DNA of 64,000 bases, taken from assembly GCA_964494735.1 (NCBI GenBank), contig CAZBSD010000006.1:1-64000 (forward strand), read 5' to 3'. Source of the DNA: PHAA01 sp964494735 (GTDB lineage: Bacteria; Bacillota; Syntrophomonadia; Syntrophomonadales; Syntrophomonadaceae). Positions 34,387-41,943 of the stretch are shown here, piece by piece. The notes beneath the pieces were generated by a model. It had not been told where the DNA came from and did not search any database. It saw nothing but the letters and a program-made list of their open reading frames with translations. Within the stretch, counting starts at the first letter, position 1. The number at the start of each line of letters is the position of its first letter. The position numbers and the translations under genes were made by a program.

Positions 34387-35433
34387 CTATTCTGCCTCCT
34401 TCAGCACTTCCACCAATATTTCCGCAAATAACCGGGCCGTCTGGGTAACCTCGGCCAGGGTGTTGGAATCACTGCCGAACTCCAAAAGTAAAGCCCGGGG
34501 GTGATATTCCTGATTGTAGGTGCCGGCTTTGGTAATGACTCCCTTGATCAGTCCGGGATACATTTTCTCGCCCTGGCGGTAAATCTTTTCAGCAAAAGCA
34601 TAATTCTGCTTCCATTTGTCATGGGGTTTGCGTTCGTTGGTACCCACCACGATCAGGATGCGGGCACACTTCTTGCCGTCTATGGCAATAGTGGATGCCT
34701 TGCCCTCTCCGGGTATGCTATCCCGGTGAATATCGAAAATCCCCATTATGTTCTTGTTGGCAGTAACTATTTTATTGACCGTCTGGCGCGACTGGGTGTA
34801 GCTCTTGTTGTAATCCTTATCGTGAATGGTATCTACGAATTGGGCGGGCAAGCCTTCTTTTTGCAGAGAACTCTCAATATTTGACGCCACCTCGTTGATC
34901 AATCCACGTTTGCCGTCCAAACGGGCCTTGCCGCTGTTGGGGATATAGGTCTCACCGCTGTGGGTGCAATACAAGAAAATCTGGCTCCTCTGAAATCGGG
35001 CCATGGTATCCGCATCCAGCGCCGCCGGCTCCTGTACCGTTGCGGTGTCCTCAATGGGCGGACTGACATCTTCCTCGGGATCCATCTCCTCAGCCCCCTG
35101 AGGTTCAGTAAAAGCCAAAGCTTGAATGTGGGCACTCAGCATTTTCTCTGGCTTGGTCGAAGCGCTGTACTCACCGTCCAGCACCTTTACGGGAGCATTA
35201 TCGATACCGGCCAGCAGCACGTTATTCTCCTGCAGTAGAAGCTCAGCTTGTCTTTCCGTGATCTGCACCCCGGAAAAAGGCCAAAGAACCCGCTCGAAGG
35301 TCAGATATTGGATTCCTTCAGCATACTTGCGGTTGATATCCATACTCAAGCCGATTATTATTACCATCAGAAACAGTTGTATCAACAATATCCCTTTAAG
35401 AAAAGAAAGAAAATTGCGTCTTCTCAACCCCAA
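34387..35433 (-). CDS. spoIIP: stage II sporulation protein P
   Basis: 348-aa cell-wall amidase/endopeptidase of the SpoIID-SpoIIM-SpoIIP engulfment complex, which thins septal peptidoglycan. The N-terminal TM helix is at about residues 12-32. The amidase domain shows IFLYCTHSGETYIPN, IMGIFDIHRDSI and LLEFGSDSNTLAE, which hold the zinc ligands. The gpr protease gene that often precedes it is not here; rpsT lies upstream on the other strand. Confidence 0.93.
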   Translation of the reverse strand: MGLRRRNFLSFLKGILLIQLFLMVIIIGLSMDINRKYAEGIQYLTFERVLWPFSGVQITERQAELLLQENNVLLAGIDNAPVKVLDGEYSASTKPEKMLSAHIQALAFTEPQGAEEMDPEEDVSPPIEDTATVQEPAALDADTMARFQRSQIFLYCTHSGETYIPNSGKARLDGKRGLINEVASNIESSLQKEGLPAQFVDTIHDKDYNKSYTQSRQTVNKIVTANKNIMGIFDIHRDSIPGEGKASTIAIDGKKCARILIVVGTNERKPHDKWKQNYAFAEKIYRQGEKMYPGLIKGVITKAGTYNQEYHPRALLLEFGSDSNTLAEVTQTARLFAEILVEVLKEAE

Positions 35434-35554
35434 TCACCGCCCCCCATGCTGGTAAATTCTATTCCTGTAAAGAGCAAATAGAACCAAAAAGCGGGACAAG
35501 GTTCGGATATTTTGTTAATAGTATGACGCTGGCAAAAAAAGCTATGCCTTGGCG

Positions 35555-35583
35555 TTGCAAAAAATATTTCATAGTGATATAGT
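35555..35583 (+). promoter_or_regulatory. promoter of rpsT
   Basis: TTGCAA (35555-35560) and TATAGT (35578-35583) are spaced 17 nt apart. The predicted start is about 35590, giving a leader of about 31 nt to the rpsT GTG. Confidence 0.75.
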
Positions 35584-35620
35584 GTGTCTGTTAGCTTTTT
35601 ATATCCAAGGAGGTGAAAGT

Positions 35621-35887
35621 GTGGCAAAAAGCAAGACTCCTGCCAAGAGAGCCAGGAATGCGGAGAAAGCCAGAGTAAGGAACAAGTCCTACAAGAGTAC
35701 TCTGAAGACTAGTATCAAGCGGTTTGAAGTATCTCTGACTGGTGCTGATGTGGATGCAAGCAGGGAAAAATTGTTGCAGGCAACCTCCCTGATCGATAAA
35801 AGCGTATCCAAGGGTATATTGCACAAGAACAATGCAGCCCGCAAGAAATCGCGGCTGACCAAGAAATTCAACCTTATCGCAAAATAA
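35621..35887 (+). CDS. rpsT: ribosomal protein bS20
   Basis: 88-aa basic protein of the 30S subunit that binds 16S rRNA. It starts at GTG 35621 behind a near-perfect SD (AAGGAGGTGAAA). AKSKTPAKRARNAEKARVRN at the N-terminus and KGILHKNNAARKKSRLTKK near the C-terminus are typical. It is monocistronic, with its own promoter and terminator, and lies convergent to holA. Confidence 0.97.
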   Translation: MAKSKTPAKRARNAEKARVRNKSYKSTLKTSIKRFEVSLTGADVDASREKLLQATSLIDKSVSKGILHKNNAARKKSRLTKKFNLIAK

Positions 35888-35900
35888 ATGGATTTAATTA

Positions 35901-35927
35901 AAGCCTGTTCGATGAACAGGCTTTTTT
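35901..35927. terminator. bidirectional terminator between rpsT and holA
   Basis: AAGCCTGTTC-GAT-GAACAGGCTT is followed by a T run on the plus strand, while the minus strand reads into TTTAATTAAA. It serves rpsT and probably the convergent holA, whose stop is at its edge. Confidence 0.9.
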
Positions 35928-36913
35928 CATTGGGATCGACGGCTGCAGATGGCCACCAGCAACGTCTCCATAACGATGCGGGGATCTTTGCTTTGGCTCT
36001 TGAGAATGGTGTCGGCTTCCAACAATCTCCCGAAAACCGTTCTTATGTGCTGGCGGTCGAAATTGGCCGATTTATCCCGCATCTTTTTGACCACAAAATC
36101 CTTCTGTCCGAGCGCTGCAGCTATCTGAGTATTGCTGTAACCCGCTTCGGCCCCAAACATAACCTTGCTCAAGGTTAAGAACTGCTGGGTGATCATGGCC
36201 AGTATAAGCAGATGGGGCTGACCCTGTTCCAGTAGTTGGCTGAATGCAGCCAGAGACATCTTCAGGTTGCGGTTCAGTAAAGCATCAGTGAGTTTGAATA
36301 CCTTGGTCTCTTCCCGGCTGTCCAAGTGTTCTTCTATTTCCGCCACGCCCCACACCTGTTCCCGATGGAGAAGCGACATTTTTTCAAACATATTCTCCAG
36401 GTAATACATATCCTGTCCGCTGCCCGCAATCCGAGCTATCGCTGCCGGGGCTGCCTTTTCCTGGCGTTTCTCCAGTTCCAGCCGGCACCACTTCTCCATG
36501 TCAGCGGCGGCCAAGGGTCTGATATTTATGACCCGGGCCTTCTTCTGCAGCATTTTGGCGATGGGATTGGCCGCATTATGTTCCACTGCGGTCAAGACCA
36601 AAATTTGCCCCTGGTTGTCCCTCTGCAGATAATCCTCCAGAACCTGCAGGTACCCTTCGGCTTTCTTGGCTTTGCGGGGAGCTTTGCCCAACCATCCCGG
36701 ATTCCTGATGATGACCACCCGGCTCATGGCGAAAAGGGGACTGAAATCCAATATCGTGCCCAGTTCCTGGGGAGAGGTTTCATCTCCATCAACTGGAATT
36801 ACCTCAGCATCCTCCCCGCTGTGGGCGGTCATTTCAGCCACGATTTCTTCTATCTTGTGGTTTATCAGATAGCTCTCCGAGCCCCATAAAAAATAAACTG
36901 CGTTGTCCGCCAT
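35927..36913 (-). CDS. holA: DNA polymerase III delta subunit
   Basis: 328-aa clamp-loader subunit that opens the beta clamp. The N-terminal AAA-like domain starts AVYFLWGSESYLINHKIEEI. The signatures LFAMSRVVIIRNP and the C-terminal NRNLKMSLAAFSQLLEQGQP and QLLILAM-type region (PHLLILAMITQQFLTL) fit HolA. I start at ATG 36913 with GAGGAG seven nt upstream; an ATG five codons earlier is less well placed. It is near comEC and rpsT, as in B. subtilis. Confidence 0.92.
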   Translation of the reverse strand: MADNAVYFLWGSESYLINHKIEEIVAEMTAHSGEDAEVIPVDGDETSPQELGTILDFSPLFAMSRVVIIRNPGWLGKAPRKAKKAEGYLQVLEDYLQRDNQGQILVLTAVEHNAANPIAKMLQKKARVINIRPLAAADMEKWCRLELEKRQEKAAPAAIARIAGSGQDMYYLENMFEKMSLLHREQVWGVAEIEEHLDSREETKVFKLTDALLNRNLKMSLAAFSQLLEQGQPHLLILAMITQQFLTLSKVMFGAEAGYSNTQIAAALGQKDFVVKKMRDKSANFDRQHIRTVFGRLLEADTILKSQSKDPRIVMETLLVAICSRRSQ

Positions 36914-37032
36914 ATTATTACTCCTCATGCCCTGCCCGATAATCTATCTATTATTATAACTATTAACCTGGAGATGGGCATAGTGAGTGTTGGCCGGCAA
37001 TCCATCAACCGATTTGATCCCTCAGTTTTTTG

Positions 37033-38448
37033 TCACCATTTCAACCAGGCTGCTATCCTGCTCATGAAGTTTCCCTGCCATAAAAAGACAGACCGGGAGG
37101 CTCGCCGGGCAGGATTAAGGCTGCGCCAAAGATGATTAAAAAATAGCAAGGCCAAAAGGGCGGATAAAATTTCCGCCACCGAAAATGCCAGCCACATCCC
37201 ATTCAAACCCCACCAACGTGACAAGATCACAATGGAAGGGAGGAAGAATATCGCCTGTCTGGTCATTGACAGGGTCATGGCACTGATTCCCCGCCCCATA
37301 GCCTGCAACACGCTGCCCAGGATTATTATTGGCCCCATCACCGGCAGGAACAGGGTGGCCAAGCGCAAGCATACCACACCAGCATCGATCACTTCCTGGT
37401 CGGACGTGAACCACTTCATCAGCCATTGAGGCTGGAGCTGCATGGCCAGCCATCCGGCGATGACGAAGATAAGCGAACCAAACATGGCCTTTATGATGGT
37501 CTCCTTGACCCGATCCCGGTTGCCAGAACCATAGGCAAAACCGATTATGGGCATGGAGCCCTGGGTCAATCCATATACCGGCATATAGAATAGCGACCTT
37601 ATCCTTGAAAATATGCCCATCACGGCCACCGCGATGCTGCCGAAGCCCAACAGGATCTTGTTGAATATGACCAGCAGTCCCACGCTGAACAATTCCATGA
37701 GCAATGCCGGCAGACCCACTTTATAGATCCCCATCAGGACCTTGATATCGGGACGGAAATTGCTTTTAGACCAGGAGAGGTAGACTCTTGACTTGTACAT
37801 GGCAATCATGGCCAACACCGAGCAGAAGGCCTGAGCGGCTACATCAGACCAGGCAGCGCCAGCCAGCCCCAACGGTGCAAATGGACCCCAACCGAAGATG
37901 AGCAGGGGGTCAAGCAGCACGTTCAGGATTATGGCAGCCAAAGCGGTGATCATAGGCCAGGAGGTATTTCCCTCCCCCTGCAGTATATTGCCACAGGTCA
38001 TGGGGATAAAGGTGAAAAGGCTGCCCAGCAGAATGATAGTCAGATACTCCAGGCACAATCCATACAATTCCGGGGTGCATCCAAACAAAGTCAACAGATA
38101 GTCAACATAAACCACCCCTACCCAGGTAAATAAGATCCCATAGAACACACAGATTATCATTCCATGCCAGGCTATGTTATCAGCCTGGCGATAATCCTGT
38201 TGTCCCAGGGTGCGGGATAAAAGGGAAGTGATCCCGATACCGGTCGCCGCTCCCAGTGATACCAGCAATATTTCAATTGGGACGCATAGGGTTATGGCAG
38301 CTAATGCATCAGTACCCAGCCGAGCCACGAAAAATGTATCGGCCAGGCTGAACAGGGAATATATCATCATCCCTGAAATGGCAGGCAGGGAGAGCCTGGC
38401 CATCAGGAGTCCGACCTTCTCCTCCAGTAAAAAGTTGTTGAATTTCAT
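37033..38448 (-). CDS. MATE-family efflux transporter
   Basis: 471-aa multidrug/toxin extrusion type transporter with about 12 TM helices in two homologous halves. Family-typical stretches are SLADTFFVARLGTDALAAIT, LLSRTLGQQDYRQADNIAW and ILQGEGNTSWPMI. It most resembles the MepA/DinF branch. The substrate cannot be told from sequence. It is inserted between holA and comEC, which are adjacent in many Firmicutes. Confidence 0.9.
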   Translation of the reverse strand: MKFNNFLLEEKVGLLMARLSLPAISGMMIYSLFSLADTFFVARLGTDALAAITLCVPIEILLVSLGAATGIGITSLLSRTLGQQDYRQADNIAWHGMIICVFYGILFTWVGVVYVDYLLTLFGCTPELYGLCLEYLTIILLGSLFTFIPMTCGNILQGEGNTSWPMITALAAIILNVLLDPLLIFGWGPFAPLGLAGAAWSDVAAQAFCSVLAMIAMYKSRVYLSWSKSNFRPDIKVLMGIYKVGLPALLMELFSVGLLVIFNKILLGFGSIAVAVMGIFSRIRSLFYMPVYGLTQGSMPIIGFAYGSGNRDRVKETIIKAMFGSLIFVIAGWLAMQLQPQWLMKWFTSDQEVIDAGVVCLRLATLFLPVMGPIIILGSVLQAMGRGISAMTLSMTRQAIFFLPSIVILSRWWGLNGMWLAFSVAEILSALLALLFFNHLWRSLNPARRASRSVFLWQGNFMSRIAAWLKW

Positions 38449-38503
38449 ACCACCCTCCTAACTAAAGGTATGTAGCTGAGAGGGCGATTAGTATGAAACC
38501 CTT

Positions 38504-40798
38504 CTACTTGGACGGCTCAGCCAGAGTAGTTGCGATCATGTACTCACAGCCATTACTGTTTATAACCACCGCACCATGTACATCGGTGCGCAGGATCCTG
38601 GTCCCGGCATCTTCCAAAGCAGATAAGACCGATGGATGGGGGTGGCCGAAGGGATTATCGGCCCCTACCGAGATTACCGCCAACGGTGGCTCCAATCGAT
38701 AATAGAAGTCCTTGGCAAGAGAACCCTTGCTGCCGTGGTGGGGAATCTTGACAATCGTGATCGGATTTCTGATCGTATCACCTATTGGTTTCAATTCATC
38801 CGCCGAAACGTCTGCGGTCAACAAGGCGTTAAATTTTTTATAACCGATCATCAGTACCAGCGAGTTCTGATTGGGATCGCCCAAGCCATCTTGTTTTTTA
38901 GGATGGAGAACATCAATGTGGAATTCCTGATCCATTCCTACCGACTGTCCTGCATACAACCCCAAAAGGGGGATATTGCGCTGCGCCGCTATTTGTCTAA
39001 GCTCCTGGTATGCACCAGCATCAGCCAGAACCGCCGGTAATCCCACGCACCCTACCGGTATGGCCTGCATAACCTTCAACAAACCCTGGTAATGATCTAT
39101 GTCCGGATGGGTGCTGATCACCATATCCAGCTGGCGGATGCCGCGGTGGCGTAAATAAGGGAGAACTATGCCACCGCCCACATCGAACAACTGACTTCCT
39201 CCCCCATCCACCAATATGAATTTGCCCCCCGGACTCTTAACCAGGATTGAATCACCCTGGCCGACATCTATAAATACCATTTCCACCTGACCGGATTGGC
39301 GGTATCCAGCCGGAACAACCAAGACGGCCAGCCAGACCATGATAACTGCCACAGCCGGCTTAAACAACCTACGCCACCTTTCCACCCGCCAAGAAAACAG
39401 CGCCAGGAGCAGCGATCCATAATACAGCCATACCCCCAGCACGCATGGCGTGGCTACATACAGGTAAGCTCCGGGCAATACCTTTACCCAGTCGACAACC
39501 GCCATGATCATCTCGATGAACATCCCCGCCGGATACAGGAATATTGAGGCCAGCGAAGAAGACAGAGGCGCCAGGCAGCTGGCTATAAATCCGAGGATTA
39601 CCGCCCCACCGGCCAGATAAGTAGTAGCTATATTGGTCAGCAGAGACCCCGGGGTGAGGATATTGAAATGGTAAGCGACCAGGGGCAGGATAGCGATCTC
39701 AGCGCAGACCGGTATCAAGACCAGGTCTTTGACCCAGCCCCGCCCCGGCAGCCGGGCCCGAAGCAGCGGGAACAAATATACCAGTCCAGCTGTGGCCAGC
39801 ATGGTGAGTTGAAAACTGAGGTTGAACAACTGGGCGGGATCCACCAGTAGGATGAAAACCCCGGATATAGCCAAGGCGTTTATTAGACCATTTTCCCTGC
39901 CGCTCAAATAAGCCAATAGTCCCAGCCCGCCCATCATTACTGCGCGTATGACCGGCGGCGGCCAGGCTACCATGGTTCCGTAGACTATTAAGACCGATAC
40001 TCCCGCCCCAAACCGGCCCCGGTTACCCAGTCCGACCAGGGAGGCCACCCCATTAACCAGCAGTAACAGGAAACCCACATGCAGACCGCCGACTGAAAAC
40101 AGGTGGACGATACCGGTTTTCTGGAAGTCTTCATATTGCTGATCCTCCATGCCGCCCCGGCCGCCCCACAACATACCCAGCAGGATGGCCGCCTCGTCCG
40201 AGGATAATCGCTGGCGGGTGAGATCTTCGGCCCGGCTCCGCAGGGTATCCATCCAACGCACCGGCCCGCTGGCAGGTGACAGCAGACGTACCATGGATGT
40301 CTCTTTAATAGTCAGATTGTAATAAATCCCCTGGTTGGCCAGATATGCAGGGAAATCGAATTGGCCCGGATTACCAGGCGGCCGGGGCGGTTTCAGCTTA
40401 CCTTCCACACAAACCATGTCGCCGCGGTGGAAACCAGCATCAAACATGCATACCACCCTTATCCGGCGGGTGTATGGAGATCTGTTATCGGTATCGGTAT
40501 GCAGGACAAAAACACTTTTGCCGTCATCGTAATATGGAATGCTGCCTATCCGGCCGTTCATCTCCACCCGCTCCATGGCCTCCAATAGGATGGGAGCAGG
40601 CGGAACGCAAATCATATACAATCCCATCCCAGACAGGATTATCGTTGCGCCTATCACCGCCTGCGATTGCCATTGCGGGTACAGGCGGGCCAATACCACC
40701 ATGGCTGCCAGGAGCAGCGGCGCCAACCACCAGACCTGCCCATAGGCCAGGAAAATTCCGCTTCCCAGACAAATAAATACCGCCGGCCAGGGAATCAT
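38504..40798 (-). CDS. comEC: competence protein ComEC/Rec2, DNA uptake channel
   Basis: 764-aa membrane protein with an N-terminal DUF4131 OB region (about residues 25-170), the ComEC/Rec2 membrane core (about 200-470; HLFSVGGLHVGFLL, GTMVAWPPPVIRAVMMGG), and a C-terminal metallo-beta-lactamase-like domain (about 500-760; FIDVGQGDSILVKSPGG, STHPDIDHYQGLL, KIPHHGSKGS). It imports single-stranded DNA in transformation. It lies 7 bp after comEA; comEB is not between them. Confidence 0.94.
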   Translation of the reverse strand: MIPWPAVFICLGSGIFLAYGQVWWLAPLLLAAMVVLARLYPQWQSQAVIGATIILSGMGLYMICVPPAPILLEAMERVEMNGRIGSIPYYDDGKSVFVLHTDTDNRSPYTRRIRVVCMFDAGFHRGDMVCVEGKLKPPRPPGNPGQFDFPAYLANQGIYYNLTIKETSMVRLLSPASGPVRWMDTLRSRAEDLTRQRLSSDEAAILLGMLWGGRGGMEDQQYEDFQKTGIVHLFSVGGLHVGFLLLLVNGVASLVGLGNRGRFGAGVSVLIVYGTMVAWPPPVIRAVMMGGLGLLAYLSGRENGLINALAISGVFILLVDPAQLFNLSFQLTMLATAGLVYLFPLLRARLPGRGWVKDLVLIPVCAEIAILPLVAYHFNILTPGSLLTNIATTYLAGGAVILGFIASCLAPLSSSLASIFLYPAGMFIEMIMAVVDWVKVLPGAYLYVATPCVLGVWLYYGSLLLALFSWRVERWRRLFKPAVAVIMVWLAVLVVPAGYRQSGQVEMVFIDVGQGDSILVKSPGGKFILVDGGGSQLFDVGGGIVLPYLRHRGIRQLDMVISTHPDIDHYQGLLKVMQAIPVGCVGLPAVLADAGAYQELRQIAAQRNIPLLGLYAGQSVGMDQEFHIDVLHPKKQDGLGDPNQNSLVLMIGYKKFNALLTADVSADELKPIGDTIRNPITIVKIPHHGSKGSLAKDFYYRLEPPLAVISVGADNPFGHPHPSVLSALEDAGTRILRTDVHGAVVINSNGCEYMIATTLAEPSK

Positions 40799-40805
40799 AA
40801 AAGCA

Positions 40806-41417
40806 TCACTTGACCGTTACCAGGTCCTGCAGATCGGCGTATTTCTTGTCACCGATACCACTGACTTCCTTCAGTTCTTCGATACTGGCGAACCTTCCAT
40901 GGAGGGCCCGATAATCCACGATCCGCTGGGCGATGGCCGGCCCTATGCCGGGCAGACTTTGGTCCAATTCCTGGGCGCTGGAACTATTTATATTTACTTT
41001 ACCGCCTGAACCCCGACCGGAGATGTCTTGCCAGCCCACTGTTCCCTGAAGGGTGTTGACATTCAGGACATCCCCTGCCTTGGGCACCACAATAGCGTCT
41101 CCATCATCCATCTTCTGGGCCAGATTGATGCTGTTCAAATCGGCCTCGGGCAAAGCTTGAGCCATTTGTACCGCCTCCAATACGCGGGCTTCCACTGGCA
41201 GCTTGTAAACCCCCGGTGTGACTACCGCACCTATTACATATACCTGAATCGTCTCCGCTTCTTTTTCGACATCAGGTTTGGGTTGATGTTCCTCCAGGAC
41301 TATTGACTGGGGTTGCTGGCTCACTTGCCGGTAATAGCTGTATTTCATCCCCCCGCCAAAGGCCAGCACCATCAGCAGAATCGCCGCCGCCATTATATAT
41401 TTGTTCTCCACATCCAC
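40806..41417 (-). CDS. comEA: competence protein ComEA, helix-hairpin-helix DNA receptor
   Basis: DNA-binding protein that passes incoming DNA to ComEC. A TM anchor (YIMAAAILLMVLAFGGGMKY) is followed by an SLBB domain (IQVYVIGAVVTPGVYKLP) and a C-terminal double HhH (NINSSSAQELDQSLPGIGPA, FASIEELKEVSGIGDKK). The start is uncertain. I use GTG 41417 (203 aa) because AGGTGGTGAG lies seven nt upstream. The open frame runs to TTG 41531, adding 38 mostly basic residues. Confidence 0.88.
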   Translation of the reverse strand: MDVENKYIMAAAILLMVLAFGGGMKYSYYRQVSQQPQSIVLEEHQPKPDVEKEAETIQVYVIGAVVTPGVYKLPVEARVLEAVQMAQALPEADLNSINLAQKMDDGDAIVVPKAGDVLNVNTLQGTVGWQDISGRGSGGKVNINSSSAQELDQSLPGIGPAIAQRIVDYRALHGRFASIEELKEVSGIGDKKYADLQDLVTVK

Positions 41418-41556
41418 TATCCCACTCACCACCTTCCTGCTTATTATTCGCCGTTTCCCTGATATTTCCTTTTTTGCAACATAAATGGATGGGCGGCGGA
41501 TTACGATGGACCTGCCGGTTTTGATTTCCAATCGCCGGTTTGTACAGCATATTGGG

Positions 41557-41585
41557 TTGACTTTACTGAGAGGTTATTTTATAAT
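41557..41585 (+). promoter_or_regulatory. promoter of the leuS T-box transcript
   Basis: TTGACT (41557-41562) and a perfect TATAAT (41580-41585) are spaced 17 nt apart. The predicted start is about 41592, roughly 20 nt before T-box stem I. Confidence 0.88.
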
Positions 41586-41610
41586 GGCTAATGTCAAATG
41601 AAGAAATAAA

Positions 41611-41913
41611 CATGCTATGAATCGGAGTAGTAGGCAATTCCTTCGACAGAGAGCCACCGTTTGGTGGAAGGTGGCAAGTATATTGTCGAACTCGCCGGGG
41701 AGCATCGCAGGTGAATGGAGTAGCCTGGGACGGTTGTACCGTTATAAGAATGAGTGGTCAAGTTGTGGGGCTATGGCGAAGTTGGGATCGCGCTTGAATG
41801 GCATTCAAGAGGCCGTGGGTTCGAATCCCACTAGCTCCACCATATTCAACTTGTCAATCTGGGTGGCACCGCGGGAAAATTGCTCTCGTCCCTATCAGGG
41901 ATGAGGGTTTTTT
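41611..41913 (+). promoter_or_regulatory. leucine T-box riboswitch of leuS with a tRNA in stem III
   Basis: Stem I base ATGCT pairs with AGCAT. AGTA and AGAGAG elements follow, and the specifier CTC (Leu, 41691-41693) comes after GAA. A stem II-like region runs to GTTATAAGAATGAGTGG, followed by stem III (CAAGTTG 41759-41765 / CAACTTG 41847-41853). The T-box sequence GGGTGGCACCGCGGG is at 41861-41875, and the terminator CTCGTCCCT-ATC-AGGGATGAG plus T6 ends about 41913. Stem III encloses a complete tRNA-Ala gene. The T-box bulge reads TGGC rather than the TGGT expected for A73 leucine tRNA. Confidence 0.93.
41767..41842 (+). tRNA. tRNA-Ala (GGC), nested inside the leuS T-box
   Basis: A canonical 76-nt cloverleaf. 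Acceptor GGGGCTA pairs with TAGCTCC, including the G3-U70 pair that marks alanine tRNAs. T8, D stem GCGA/TCGC and D loop AGTTGGGA carry A14, G15, G18 and G19. Anticodon stem CTTGA/TCAAG closes loop ATGGCAT (anticodon GGC). The five-base variable loop is followed by T stem GTGGG/CCCAC with loop TTCGAAT, then A73 and encoded CCA. All invariant positions look intact, so it can be a working tRNA. I see no promoter of its own; it appears to depend on the leuS leader transcript. Confidence 0.95.
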
Positions 41914-41943
41914 GATTTCTGAACAAAAGAATAGGAGGCTTGT

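Noticed and set aside
37033..38448. Calling the MATE transporter norM, mepA or dinF specifically
   Set aside because: The family is clear, but the subgroup and substrate cannot be set by eye.
41700..41766. A separate promoter just upstream of the nested tRNA-Ala
   Set aside because: TATAAG near 41742 has no suitable -35 at 16-18 nt; no convincing independent promoter was found.
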